From: Sandaracinobacter neustonicus
GTDB taxonomy: Bacteria; Pseudomonadota; Alphaproteobacteria; Sphingomonadales; Sphingomonadaceae
Length of the DNA stretch: 64,000 bases
NCBI RefSeq assembly: GCF_006385875.1
Contig: NZ_VFSU01000028.1
Span: forward strand, 1-64,000
Direction: 5' to 3'
The position numbers and the translations under genes were made by a program. Shown one piece after another: positions 16,603 to 25,233 of this stretch. Numbering within the stretch: the first letter of the stretch is position 1; the number at the start of each line of letters is the position of its first letter. The notes beneath the pieces were generated by a model, which was not told the origin of the DNA, did not search any database, and worked only from the letters and a program-made list of their open reading frames with translations.

Positions 16603-18111
16603 TCAGCTCTCGAAGTGATCGGAGACGAACTTGTCCACCAGCCGCACGCCGAAGCCTGTCGCGCCCTTGTCGTGCAGCGCGCCCGCCTTGGGCCGCCACA
16701 CCGCACCGGCGATGTCGATATGCGCCCACTCCACGCCTTCGTTCACATAGCGTTGCAGGAACTGCGCCGCCGTGATCGAGCCGCCTTCGCGCGGGCCGAG
16801 GTTCTTCATGTCGGCGATGGGGCTGTCGATCATCTGGTCATAATGGCCGCCCGGTTCCGACAAAGGCTGGCGCCACACCAGATCGTTCACCGATTTGCCC
16901 GCGCGATCCAGATTGCCCCACAGCGTGTCGGAATTGCTGAACACGCCCGCATAATGATGCGCGAGGCTGATGATGATCGCGCCCGTCAGCGTGGCGAAAT
17001 CGAGGATGACCTTCGGCTTGTAGTTGGTCTGCGTCCAGGTCAGGCAGTCGTTCAGCACCAGCCGCCCTTCGGCGTCGGTGTTCAGCACTTCCACCGTCTG
17101 GCCGGACAGGCTCGTCACGATGTCGCCGGGGCGCTGGGCGTTGCCGTCGGGCATATTTTCCACCAGTCCGCACACGCCGACCACGCGCGCCTTCGCCTTG
17201 CGCCCGGCCAGCGCCACCATGATTCCGGCCACCGCGCCCGCGCCGCCCATGTCCCACTTCATGTCTTCCATGCCCGCGCCGGGCTTCAGGCTGATGCCGC
17301 CGGTGTCGAAGGTGACGCCCTTGCCCACCAGCGCCAGCGGGGTGGCCTTTTCATCCCCGGTGCCGTTCCACTCCATCGCCAGCAGCCGCGCGGGCCGCAC
17401 AGAGCCTTGCGCCACGCCCAGCATGGAGCCTGCGCCCAGCTTCTTCAGGTCTTTCTCGTCCAGCACCGTCACCTTGATGCCCAGCGGCTCCACCTTGGCC
17501 TTCACCCGCGCCACGAAGCTTTCGGGGTAGATGATGTTGCCCGGCTCGGTGATCAGCTCCTTGGCGAAGGCGACCCCGGTGGCGACTGCGGCCAGCCGCT
17601 TCACCAGCGGCTTTGCGCCATCGGCCACACCCACCAGCGTGACCTTGGAAAGCTTGCCCTTCTGCTCGTCTTTCAGCTTGGTGCGATAGGTGTCGAAGCG
17701 CCAGTTGCGCAGGTCCACGCCGTGCGCGAAGTGGGCTGCGGCCACATCCGTGCCCACGGCCAGATCGGCGATGCCGGAGAAATCCGCCACCAGTTCGGCT
17801 TCCAGAGTCTGCACGCGCGCGGCGATTTCGCCGCCCAGATCCTCGAACGTGCGGATGTCGGCCTTGGCGCTTTCGCCGATCCCGGCCAGCAGCACGCGGG
17901 CCGCGGAAACGCCCGCAGGCGCGAGCACTTCCAGCAGCTTGCCCTTCTTGCCGCTGAAATTCGCGGCCTTCATGGCGCGGCCCAGCTGGCCGCCGCTCGC
18001 CTTGTTCACGGCTTCCGCGCCTGCGGAAAATTGCCCGCCATCGCCCACGAACAGAACAAGGGCGGCGGTGCTTGCCGGATCATATTCGGCCACAAATTTA
18101 ACGCTGGTCAT
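16603..18111 (-). CDS. pepA: Leucyl aminopeptidase (M17)
   Basis: The product has 502 residues. The C-terminal catalytic domain carries the M17 signatures: VGKGVTFDTGGISLKPG with its metal-binding and catalytic lysine region, then NTDAEGRLVLND, with the GGAGAVAG stretch between them. The N-terminal 170 residues are the variable macrodomain-like part. It cleaves N-terminal residues from peptides in the cytoplasm using two metals. In some bacteria PepA also binds DNA, but nothing here tests that. It is followed directly by holC. Confidence 0.97.
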   Translation of the reverse strand: MTSVKFVAEYDPASTAALVLFVGDGGQFSAGAEAVNKASGGQLGRAMKAANFSGKKGKLLEVLAPAGVSAARVLLAGIGESAKADIRTFEDLGGEIAARVQTLEAELVADFSGIADLAVGTDVAAAHFAHGVDLRNWRFDTYRTKLKDEQKGKLSKVTLVGVADGAKPLVKRLAAVATGVAFAKELITEPGNIIYPESFVARVKAKVEPLGIKVTVLDEKDLKKLGAGSMLGVAQGSVRPARLLAMEWNGTGDEKATPLALVGKGVTFDTGGISLKPGAGMEDMKWDMGGAGAVAGIMVALAGRKAKARVVGVCGLVENMPDGNAQRPGDIVTSLSGQTVEVLNTDAEGRLVLNDCLTWTQTNYKPKVILDFATLTGAIIISLAHHYAGVFSNSDTLWGNLDRAGKSVNDLVWRQPLSEPGGHYDQMIDSPIADMKNLGPREGGSITAAQFLQRYVNEGVEWAHIDIAGAVWRPKAGALHDKGATGFGVRLVDKFVSDHFES

Positions 18112-18141
18112 CTCAGTCTCCCAACCTCTTATGCTCGCAAA

Positions 18142-19482
18142 TTAGCTTCTCAGAGTCTCTTCAAACCGGAACGGTTCGCCCACGGGCGCGGCCGCCAGTT
18201 CCTGTTCCCACATCACCGCCTGCCCGCGCAGCACGGTGCCCACAGGGCGGCCCGTCAACTGCATGCCGGTGAAGGGAGACCATCCGCAGCGGCTGGCGAG
18301 CCAGCTTTCGTCGATGGTCCATTTTGCCTTCAGGTCGACGATGGTGAAATCGGCGTCATAGCCGGCCACGATGCGGCCCTTGCCAATCAGCCCGAACAGC
18401 CGCTGCGGGCCGCTCGCCATCAGGTCCACCAGCCGGGCCAGCGTGAGGCGGCCCTCGGCCACATGGTTCAGCATCAGCGGCACGATGGTCTGCACGCCGG
18501 GCATGCCGGACGGGCTTTCGGGATAGGGCTTCGCCTTTTCCTCCAGCGTGTGCGGGGCGTGATCGGACCCCAGCACATCGGGCACGCCTTGCCCCAGCCA
18601 GTGCCACAGCCCGTCCACATGCCACTGGCTGCGGATCGGCGGGTTCATCTGCGCCAGCGTGCCAAGGCGGGGATAGGCCTCTTCACCGGCCAGCGTCAGA
18701 TGCTGCGGCGTCACCTCGCACGAGGCGATGTCCTTGTTCTGCGCGAGAAATTCCAGTTCCTGCGGAGTCGTCACATGCAGCACATGGATTCGCCGCTTCG
18801 CCTCCCGCGCCGCCTTCACCGCGCGTTTCGTGGCCAGCAGCGCGCTTTCATCGTCTCGCCAGACGGGGTGGCTGGCGGGATCGCCCGTCACCCGCTCGCC
18901 CATGCGATCGCGCATGCGATATTCGTCCTCGCAGTGGATCGCCACGCGGCGGGTGCCATGCTTCAGTACGTTCAGCAGGTTGGAATCGTCCGCCACCAGC
19001 AAGTCGCCGGTGGAGGCGCCCATGAAGATTTTCACACCGCAGCAGCCGGGCAGACGCTCCAGCTCGGCCATATGATCGGCGTTCTCGGCGGTCGCGCCCA
19101 TGTAGAAGGCGTGGTCTGTCCACATCCGGCCCTTCGCGCGGGCCACCTTGTCTGCCATCGCTTCGGGCGTGTCCGTCAGCGGCTTGGTGTTGGGCATTTC
19201 GAACAGGCCCGTCACCCCGCCCAGCGCGGCAGAGCGGCTGCCGGATTCCAGATCTTCCTTATATTCCAGCCCGGGCTCGCGGAAATGCACCTGCGTGTCG
19301 ATCAGGCCGGGCAGGATCATCAGCCCGGTGCAATCGCGCACCTCGCCTGCGGAGCCTGCGCCTCGTGGCAGAATCGCGGCGATCTTGCCGCCGGTCACGC
19401 CGATGTCGGCCTCCACCGGGCCGCCCGGAGTCCAGACGGTTCCGTTCGCCCACAGGCTGTCGAAGGTTGAAGCGTTTGCCAT
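18142..19482 (-). CDS. pyrC: Dihydroorotase (class I type)
   Basis: The product has 446 residues. DTQVHFREPG gives the H-x-R zinc pair of dihydroorotase/allantoinase enzymes. GCCGVKIFMGA holds the carboxylated lysine, then AIHCEDE, HVLHVTTPQ and GSDHAPHT supply further His and Asp ligands. All active-site elements are present, so it should be catalytic rather than a PyrC-like pseudo-subunit. It closes carbamoyl-aspartate to dihydroorotate in pyrimidine synthesis; a hydantoinase-like role is less likely. Only 9 bp separate its start codon from a 273-bp cruciform element that occupies the whole promoter region. Confidence 0.93.
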   Translation of the reverse strand: MANASTFDSLWANGTVWTPGGPVEADIGVTGGKIAAILPRGAGSAGEVRDCTGLMILPGLIDTQVHFREPGLEYKEDLESGSRSAALGGVTGLFEMPNTKPLTDTPEAMADKVARAKGRMWTDHAFYMGATAENADHMAELERLPGCCGVKIFMGASTGDLLVADDSNLLNVLKHGTRRVAIHCEDEYRMRDRMGERVTGDPASHPVWRDDESALLATKRAVKAAREAKRRIHVLHVTTPQELEFLAQNKDIASCEVTPQHLTLAGEEAYPRLGTLAQMNPPIRSQWHVDGLWHWLGQGVPDVLGSDHAPHTLEEKAKPYPESPSGMPGVQTIVPLMLNHVAEGRLTLARLVDLMASGPQRLFGLIGKGRIVAGYDADFTIVDLKAKWTIDESWLASRCGWSPFTGMQLTGRPVGTVLRGQAVMWEQELAAAPVGEPFRFEETLRS

Positions 19483-19491
19483 CCCCGCTAT

Positions 19492-19764
19492 CTAGGACGT
19501 GAACTTATAAATGGAAGGCGTTTTGACGTGGTTTACAGCCCCGAGACGAGTGAGGAAGCGCAGACCAGATACCTGAAGGTATCTGGCAAGCGCACCGAGC
19601 GCTGGATCGGGGCTGTAAACCACGCCTTCGGTGGGCCGGGGAAGGGAAATCAAGGTCGTCGCGCCGCTCGCCGGGGGGCAAAGCCCCGCCTTCGCGTCGC
19701 GCCAACGCCGATTTCCCTTCCCCGGCCCATCAAAACGCCTTCCATTTATAAGTTCACGTCCTAG
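19492..19764. repeat. 273-bp three-way cruciform element between pyrC and ygfZ
   Basis: The outer arms 19492-19526 and 19730-19764 are a perfect 35-bp inverted repeat. Immediately inside are two hairpin arms of exactly 98 nt each. Arm A (19527-19624) has perfect 18-bp ends plus an inner hairpin with stem CCAGATACC. Arm B (19632-19729) has perfect 20-bp ends plus an inner GGGGC/GCCCC hairpin. The ends carry CTAG on both sides, which could be a 4-bp target duplication. There is no coding capacity. It fills the gap between the divergent pyrC and ygfZ genes, so both genes are preceded by the same 35-bp outward sequence. It looks like a MITE-like insertion or a structured regulatory region. Confidence 0.85.
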
Positions 19765-19771
19765 GACTGCG

Positions 19772-20548
19772 ATGCCTGTCTGTCACATGATCAATCGCAA
19801 TATTCTCAGGCTTTCCGGCCCGGATGTTCGCGAATTTCTGCAAGGCCTGCTCACGCAGGATATCGGCGCGCTTTCGCCGGACGCCCCGCAATATGCCGGG
19901 CTGCTCAGCCCGCAGGGCAAGGCGCTGTTCCAGTTGTTCCTGTTCGCGGATGCAGACGATGTGCTGATCGACGTGGAGGCCGCGCAGGCGGACGCGCTGG
20001 CAAAGCGGCTGACGATGGTCCGGCTGCGCAAGCAGGTGGCGATCGCGCCCGAACTCGCGCTGTCCGTGTGGCAGCAGTGGGGCGAGCCGGGCAATGACCC
20101 GCGCACTCCGCTGGCGGGCAGCCGCTTCCTCGCCGCCGAAGCAACCGCAGATGCAACAATGGCGGACTGGCACGCCCACCGCCTGCCGCTTGGCCTGCCG
20201 GAAGCAGACGAAATCGGCAGCGACGAGCTGCTGTGGCTGGAAACCAACGCTCGCGAGCTGAATGGCGTCAGCTTCACCAAGGGCTGCTACACGGGGCAGG
20301 AAAACACCGCCCGCATGCACCACCGCGACAAGCTGCGGAAACGCCTGCTGCCGCTGCGACTGACGGGGCCAAGCACCCCCGACGCCGCCCTGATGGCGGG
20401 CGAACGACAGGCAGGCGAACTGCGCGGAACCCGCCACGGCGATCTGCAGATGGCGATCTTCCGCATGGACTATGCCGATCAGCCGCTCAGCGTGGACGGC
20501 GCAGCAGTGGAGTTGATCCGGCCGCAATGGCTCGCCTCCGGAGACTGA
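19772..20548 (+). CDS. ygfZ: YgfZ/GcvT-like folate-binding protein
   Basis: The product has 258 residues. The diagnostic motif KGCYTGQE is present (in FTKGCYTGQENTARMHHR), along with LRLSGPDVREFLQGLLTQD at the N-terminus. YgfZ proteins bind folate and help build or repair certain iron-sulfur enzymes such as MiaB. The ATG at 19772 has AGGA five bases upstream. A second Met at 19787 also fits the family N-terminus. Codons further upstream fall inside the cruciform element and are not coding. It complements the SUF operon at 48 kb functionally, though it is not linked to it. Confidence 0.92.
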   Translation: MPVCHMINRNILRLSGPDVREFLQGLLTQDIGALSPDAPQYAGLLSPQGKALFQLFLFADADDVLIDVEAAQADALAKRLTMVRLRKQVAIAPELALSVWQQWGEPGNDPRTPLAGSRFLAAEATADATMADWHAHRLPLGLPEADEIGSDELLWLETNARELNGVSFTKGCYTGQENTARMHHRDKLRKRLLPLRLTGPSTPDAALMAGERQAGELRGTRHGDLQMAIFRMDYADQPLSVDGAAVELIRPQWLASGD

Positions 20549-20604
20549 CGGACTGCTGCTGTTTGGACTTGCCGTGGACGAAGCGTGGGTAGAGGCTGCG
20601 GAAC

Positions 20605-21207
20605 ATGCGCAAGAACATGATCCTGTGCTGCCTGTTGTTACTGGCAAGCGTGCCCGCCTTCGGGGCAGGCGCGGGTGACGCCGCCGCGCCGGCCGTGGAT
20701 CATGCCGGGCAGTTGGCCGATCTGCGGAAGGCCGCCGAACGCGGCGATGCGCTGGCGCAGTGGCGTCTGGGGGTTGCCTTCGATACCGGCGACGGGGTGA
20801 AGGCCGATCCGGCGGAAGCGGTGAAATGGTTTCAACGTGCGGTGGCGAGCGGCAGCGCTCAGGCGCATGCAAGCATGGCCCTGATGTTTGCGACCGGCCG
20901 TGGCGTGCCGGTCGATTTTCAAGCCGCGCGGGATTTGTATCGCAAGGCCGCCGCTATGGGCGAAACACACGGCTTTTACGGTGTCGCTGTCCTTTACGCT
21001 CGAGGAGAGGGCGTGCCTCAGGATATGACCGAGGCCATGGCGTGGATGCTGGTGGCGGGCTCGCAGGGGGATGAGCAGGCAACAAAGCTGATAAATTCTG
21101 GTGCTTTCGACTCTGTGGACGCCCAAAAGGCGATTCCACGGGCGGAGGCCATCCTGAAGGAGTTCGGGCTTCCGGCCGTGGAATTTCGGTATCAGGACGT
21201 CAGGTAG
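20605..21207 (+). CDS. Secreted Sel1-repeat protein
   Basis: The product has 200 residues. It has a signal peptide (about 1-22). At least three Sel1-like repeats follow: ALAQWRLGVAFDTGDGVKADPAEAVKWFQRAV, AQAHASMALMFATGRGVPVDFQAARDLYRKAA and HGFYGVAVLYARGEGVPQDMTEAMAWMLVA. These alpha-solenoid repeats serve protein-protein contacts, often in cell-envelope or stress signalling. Base composition is somewhat lower in GC than its neighbours. The partner is unknown. It starts 56 bp after ygfZ on the same strand. Confidence 0.85.
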   Translation: MRKNMILCCLLLLASVPAFGAGAGDAAAPAVDHAGQLADLRKAAERGDALAQWRLGVAFDTGDGVKADPAEAVKWFQRAVASGSAQAHASMALMFATGRGVPVDFQAARDLYRKAAAMGETHGFYGVAVLYARGEGVPQDMTEAMAWMLVAGSQGDEQATKLINSGAFDSVDAQKAIPRAEAILKEFGLPAVEFRYQDVR

Positions 21208-21220
21208 CGGCGGCGGGCCT

Positions 21221-22099
21221 TCACTCCGTCGCGAACTCCACCGCTTTTTCCGCCAGACCGCCCAGTTCGCCGATCAGTTCGGCGATCTTCAGCGTGCGTT
21301 CGGCTTCCACCACGTGCAGCACTTCCACCATCTTGCCCTTGAAGGTGGCCACCGCCTTGCCTTCGGCCATGGCCAGCCGGTGGGCGTCGATCAGGCCGCG
21401 TGCATGCGCCACCTCGTCGGGGCTGGGAGCGAACAGGCGGTTCACGCTGTCCAACTGGGCGGGGTGGATGCAGGTCTTGCCGTCGAAGCCCAGTTCCACC
21501 GCCTGCCTTGTTTCCCGTTCCAGCCCCGCGTCATCGCCGATGGCCGTGAACACCCCGTCGAAGGCGAGGATGCCGCTGGCGCGCGCGGCCAGCACGATGC
21601 GGCTGGCGGCATAGAGCAGCGGCAGCCGATCCGCCCCCGGCCGGGCGCGCAGATCCTTCGTCAGGTCTGCAAAGCCCGCGATCAGCCCGGCGACGCCCGG
21701 CACATCGGCGATCGCATCCACCTGCTGCACGCCGCGCGGGGTTTCCACCATGGCGAGCAGCGGCTTGCCGCCCGCCAGCGCCACGGCTTTCGCGGCCTGT
21801 TCGGGGCCATCCACCTTGGGCACCACCACGAAGGCGGCTTTGGACCGGGCGGCGGCGGCGAAATCCGCTTCCACCCAATCCGTGCCGAAGCCGTTCACGC
21901 GGATGCCCACTTCGCTGCCGCCGAAATCGCCGCCCACCGCCGCCACGGCGGCTTCCCGTGCGGCGGGTTTCATCTCTGGCGCAACGGCGTCCTCAAGGTC
22001 CAGAATCACCGAGTCCGCGGGCAAAGTGCGCGCCTTTTCGATGGCGCGCGCGTTGGAGGCGGGAAGATACAAAAGCGTGCGTCTGGGCCTTAAATCCAT
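21221..22099 (-). CDS. CitE-like CoA ester lyase
   Basis: The product has 292 residues and forms the HpcH/HpaI aldolase/citrate lyase TIM barrel. RRTLLYLPASNARAIEKARTLPADSVILDLEDAVAPEMK is the family N-terminus, with the metal-binding DLEDAV. GIRVNG, LAMVETPRGV and GFDGKTCIHPAQL follow. Stand-alone CitE-like proteins cleave or form malyl-CoA, citramalyl-CoA or related thioesters. No citrate lyase alpha or gamma gene is present, so it is not part of a citrate lyase complex. The exact substrate is open. Confidence 0.9.
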   Translation of the reverse strand: MDLRPRRTLLYLPASNARAIEKARTLPADSVILDLEDAVAPEMKPAAREAAVAAVGGDFGGSEVGIRVNGFGTDWVEADFAAAARSKAAFVVVPKVDGPEQAAKAVALAGGKPLLAMVETPRGVQQVDAIADVPGVAGLIAGFADLTKDLRARPGADRLPLLYAASRIVLAARASGILAFDGVFTAIGDDAGLERETRQAVELGFDGKTCIHPAQLDSVNRLFAPSPDEVAHARGLIDAHRLAMAEGKAVATFKGKMVEVLHVVEAERTLKIAELIGELGGLAEKAVEFATE

Positions 22100-22179
22100 G
22101 AAAAATTCCCTCGTCTCTTTCCTCGCGCGGCGAATCCGAACACTATCTGCACCGATTTGTCACCGGAAAGGTCCATGCG

Positions 22180-23139
22180 TTGGGAACTTTGATTTTCGCC
22201 CTGATCCTTGTGGGGCTGGCCGTGCTCGCCCTGTTCAGCTCCGTCACCATCGTGCGGCAGGGCTATGAATATACGCTGGAACGGCTGGGCAAATACACCA
22301 CGACCCTGCAACCGGGCTTTTCCCTGATCATCCCCTTCGTGGATCGGGTGGGGCAGCGGATGAACATGATGGAGCAGGTGCTGCCCATCCCCACGCAGGA
22401 AATCATCACGCGCGACAATGCGCTGGTTTCGGTGGATGGCGTGGTGTTTTTTCAGGTGCTGGATGCGGCGAAGGCGGCCTATGAAGTCTCCAGCCTGACC
22501 ACCGCCGTGACGGCGCTGACGCAGACGAACCTGCGCACGGTGATGGGCAGCCTCGATCTGGATGAAAGCCTTTCGAAGCGCGACGAGATCAACGCCCGGC
22601 TGCTGACGGTGATCGACCATGCCACCGCCCCATGGGGCATCAAGGTGACGCGGGTGGAGGTGAAGGACATCCAGCCCCCGCGCGACATTCAGGATGCGAT
22701 GGCGCGGCAGATGAAGGCGGAGCGGGAGAAGCGCGCCGTCACGCTGGAGGCCGAAGGGCAGCGGGCGTCCGCCATCCTGCGCGCCGAAGGGGAGAAGCAG
22801 GCGCAGATTCTGGAAGCCGAAGGTCGCCGCGAAGCCGCCTTCCGAGATGCAGAAGCACGCGAACGCGCGGCGGAAGCCGAGGCGGCTGCGACCTCCATGG
22901 TGTCCGAAGCGATTGCCAAGGGCGATCTGCAGGCGGTGAATTACTTCATCGCGCAGAAATATGTCGATGCGCTGGGCCAGTTCGCCGGATCGCCCAACGC
23001 CAAGACGATCTTCATGCCGCTTGAGGCCAGCAACATCATCGGCTCCGTCGGCGGCATCGCCGAACTGATGAAGACGGTGAACGAGGAGGCGCAGGCCGCC
23101 CCCAAGCGGCGGCAAACCGCCCTTAAGGCCGGGGAGTGA
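22180..23139 (+). CDS. SPFH/Band 7 membrane protein (QmcA/stomatin type)
   Basis: The product has 319 residues. A single N-terminal membrane segment (about 3-23) is followed by the SPFH domain: VRQGYEYTLERLGKYTTTLQPGFSLIIPFVDRV and IITRDNALVSVDGVVFFQVLDAAKAAYEV. A long charged coiled coil (about 180-235, EGQRASAILRAEGEKQAQILEAEG type) mediates oligomerisation into rings that organise membrane microdomains. The start is TTG at 22180, with GGAAAGG eight bases upstream. It is coupled through a TGATG overlap to an NfeD gene, the usual partner. Confidence 0.93.
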   Translation: MGTLIFALILVGLAVLALFSSVTIVRQGYEYTLERLGKYTTTLQPGFSLIIPFVDRVGQRMNMMEQVLPIPTQEIITRDNALVSVDGVVFFQVLDAAKAAYEVSSLTTAVTALTQTNLRTVMGSLDLDESLSKRDEINARLLTVIDHATAPWGIKVTRVEVKDIQPPRDIQDAMARQMKAEREKRAVTLEAEGQRASAILRAEGEKQAQILEAEGRREAAFRDAEARERAAEAEAAATSMVSEAIAKGDLQAVNYFIAQKYVDALGQFAGSPNAKTIFMPLEASNIIGSVGGIAELMKTVNEEAQAAPKRRQTALKAGE

Positions 23140-23612
23140 TGAAGGAGGCGATCCTCGGCTTCCTGTTTTCGCCCTGGGGCTGGCTGTCGGTCGCGGCGGT
23201 CGCGGCCGGGCTGGAGATTTTGCTGCCGGGCGCTTCGATGATCTGGCTGGCAGCGGCGGCGGCCGCCACCGGCCTGACCGCGGCGATCTTCAACGTTACA
23301 CCGGAAGGGCAGTTGGCTGCCTTCGCGGTGTGGATCGTCGCGTCGCTGCTGCTTTCACGCCAGTTGAAACGGCTGCGGCCCATCGGCAGCGACGATCCGG
23401 GTCTGAACCGCCCGGCGCTGCGGCTGGCGGGGCGTAAGGCCCTCGTGACGCAGGCGATTTCCGGCGGGCGCGGGCGGGTGAGGCTGGGCGACAGCGAGTG
23501 GATCGCCGAAGGGCCGGATGCGCCGGAAGGCGCGCATGTGCGGATCGAAGGCGCGGACGGCTCAATCCTGAAGGTGCGGCTGGAGCGCGATCAGAACGAT
23601 TCGGCCGGTTGA
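23139..23612 (+). CDS. nfeD: NfeD-family protein
   Basis: The product has 157 residues. Two to three hydrophobic segments lie in the first 80 residues (FLFSPWGWLSVAAVAAGLEILLPGASMIWLAAAAAATG). A small C-terminal OB-fold-like domain follows (LAGRKALVTQAISGGRGRVRLGDSEWIAEGP), typical of short NfeD proteins. It works with the upstream stomatin-like protein in membrane quality control. Translation restarts at ATG 23139, overlapping the stop of the SPFH gene. Its last 51 bases overlap the convergent siroheme synthase gene. Confidence 0.9.
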   Translation: MKEAILGFLFSPWGWLSVAAVAAGLEILLPGASMIWLAAAAAATGLTAAIFNVTPEGQLAAFAVWIVASLLLSRQLKRLRPIGSDDPGLNRPALRLAGRKALVTQAISGGRGRVRLGDSEWIAEGPDAPEGAHVRIEGADGSILKVRLERDQNDSAG

Positions 23613-24338
23613 GCCTTCGGGCGCTTCTGTGCCCACCACCCGCGCGGCGTCGCGCCGGGCCAGCGCCAGCACCTCGGCGGGCACGCCGGGGGCCTGCACC
23701 AGCAGATCGGCCTGCGCCAGCAGCCTGAGTTCGCGCAGCGTCAGCGCGTCCGCGCCGCCTTCGTCAATCAGGATCGTGTCGATGCGGTTCTCCGCCTCGC
23801 CGCCGCCCGCCAGTGCATTGGTGATCGCCGCCAGCGGATCGCCATGCGGGGCGAACGGGTCCAGCGCTGCGCCGGGGGCCAGCACGCCCGCCCAGAAGGC
23901 GCGGCGCGCGGGCACGTCGGGCAGGGCGGCCGCCACAGTTTCGCGCGATTGCCGGATCGCCACCGCCAGCGCGCCGAGGCTGGCTGGCAACAGATGTTCC
24001 AGCCGTTCCTTCAGCGCCTTGGACAGGCTGGCCGACGCCCCGCCGGTGCCCACCGCCAGCAGCAGCGGCGTGCGATCGACGATGGCAGGCACGAAAAAAT
24101 CGCACAGATCGGGCCGGTCCGGCACGTTCACCAGCAGGCCCTTGGCCTTCAAGGCCTCCACCACCGGCTCGGGCGGGTCCAGCGCCACGAAGGCCAGCCG
24201 CACCCCCGGCCCGGCTTCCGTCACCACGGTGCCGCCTGCTTCCTCCACCAGCCGCGCCTTGGCGGCGGCGGCTTCCCCCTCGCCCAGCACCAGCACCGGC
24301 TGGCCGGAGAGGCGATGGAACAGGGGGAGCGTTTCCAT
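23562..24338 (-). CDS. Precorrin-2 dehydrogenase/sirohydrochlorin ferrochelatase domain protein
   Basis: The product has 258 residues. METLPLFHRLSGQPVLVLGEGEAAAAKARLVEEAGGTVV is the NAD-binding N-terminal part of siroheme synthase (CysG-N/Met8). TPLLLAVGTGGASASLSKALKERLEHLLP is its dimerisation segment. The C-terminal 60 residues resemble only the start of the uroporphyrinogen methyltransferase domain (IDEGGADALTLRELRLLAQADLLVQ), so the methyltransferase must be encoded elsewhere. It makes siroheme for sulfite or nitrite reduction. The start codon overlaps the galU stop as TGATG. The 3' end overlaps nfeD by 51 bp. Confidence 0.87.
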   Translation of the reverse strand: METLPLFHRLSGQPVLVLGEGEAAAAKARLVEEAGGTVVTEAGPGVRLAFVALDPPEPVVEALKAKGLLVNVPDRPDLCDFFVPAIVDRTPLLLAVGTGGASASLSKALKERLEHLLPASLGALAVAIRQSRETVAAALPDVPARRAFWAGVLAPGAALDPFAPHGDPLAAITNALAGGGEAENRIDTILIDEGGADALTLRELRLLAQADLLVQAPGVPAEVLALARRDAARVVGTEAPEGSTGRIVLIALQPHLQD

Positions 24339-25207
24339 CAGAGGTTCGCGGTCATCCACGCGCGCACGGCCGGGCCGATGTCGGGCCGTTCCAGCGCCAG
24401 CGCGATGTTCGCCGTCACATGCCCGGCCTTGTCGCCGCAATCATAGCGCGCACCGGCATAGGTGTGGGCGTGGAAGGGCTGCTTGCCGATCAGCTGCGCC
24501 AGCGCATCGGTCAGCTGGATTTCCCCGCCCGCGCCGCGCTTCCCTTCAGACAGGATGTCCATGCACTCCGGCTCGATCAGGTAACGCCCCACGGCCGCCA
24601 GCCGCGACGGCGCGGTGCCTTGCTTCGGCTTTTCCACGAAGCCCTTCACCTGTGTGAGCGAACCAGAGGACGCGCCCGGATCGACGATGCCATAGCGGTG
24701 CGTTTCGTTTTCCGGCACTTCCACCACGGCGATCACCGTGCCGCCCACTTCGTTGCGGGCGCGCACCATTTGGGCGAGGCAGGGGTCAGCCGGGTTCCAC
24801 AGCAGTTCGTCCGGCAGCAGCACCGCGAAGGGTTCATCACCCGTGATGTGCCGCGCGCACCACACCGCATGGCCCAGCCCTGCGGGTTCCTGCTGGCGCA
24901 CATAGGCGATGTTGCCCGGCGTCAGCTGCGTGCCGTCCAGCACTTGCAGCTCGGCGGTTTTCCCGCGCTCCTTCAGCGTGGCGACAAGTTCGCCCGCCAC
25001 GTCGAAATAATCCTCCAGCGCCGATTTGCCGCGCGCCGTCACGAAGATCATCTGCTCGATCCCGGCAGCCAGCGCTTCGTCCACCGCATATTGCAGCAGC
25101 GGCTTGTCCACCACGGGCAGCATTTCCTTCGGCACCGCCTTGGTGGCGGGCAGGAATCGCGTGCCCATGCCGCCGACCGGAAACACCGCCTTCTTCACTG
25201 GCTTCAT
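24338..25207 (-). CDS. galU: UTP-glucose-1-phosphate uridylyltransferase
   Basis: The product has 289 residues. KAVFPVGGMGTRFLPATK and KEMLPVVDKPLLQYAVDEA are the GalU nucleotidyltransferase signature. VEVPENETHRYGIVDPG and GFVEKPK follow in the usual order. It makes UDP-glucose for exopolysaccharide, LPS and osmoregulated glucans. Two adjacent ATG codons (25210 and 25207) follow GGGGAG; the second gives the usual N-terminus MKPVKK. It follows lysA by 26 bp and is translationally coupled to the siroheme synthase gene. Confidence 0.96.
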   Translation of the reverse strand: MKPVKKAVFPVGGMGTRFLPATKAVPKEMLPVVDKPLLQYAVDEALAAGIEQMIFVTARGKSALEDYFDVAGELVATLKERGKTAELQVLDGTQLTPGNIAYVRQQEPAGLGHAVWCARHITGDEPFAVLLPDELLWNPADPCLAQMVRARNEVGGTVIAVVEVPENETHRYGIVDPGASSGSLTQVKGFVEKPKQGTAPSRLAAVGRYLIEPECMDILSEGKRGAGGEIQLTDALAQLIGKQPFHAHTYAGARYDCGDKAGHVTANIALALERPDIGPAVRAWMTANL

Positions 25208-25233
25208 CATCACACTCCCCGTTTGCCCACCCA

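Noticed and set aside
16522-19470. A 982-codon open frame on the plus strand across holC, pepA and pyrC
   Set aside because: It lies antisense to three well-identified genes. It is His/Arg/Gln-rich low-complexity translation, typical of GC-rich codons read in the opposite frame.
19492-19764. The cruciform as a simple terminator for pyrC or ygfZ
   Set aside because: It lies upstream of both genes (divergent starts), not at their 3' ends, and is far longer than a terminator.
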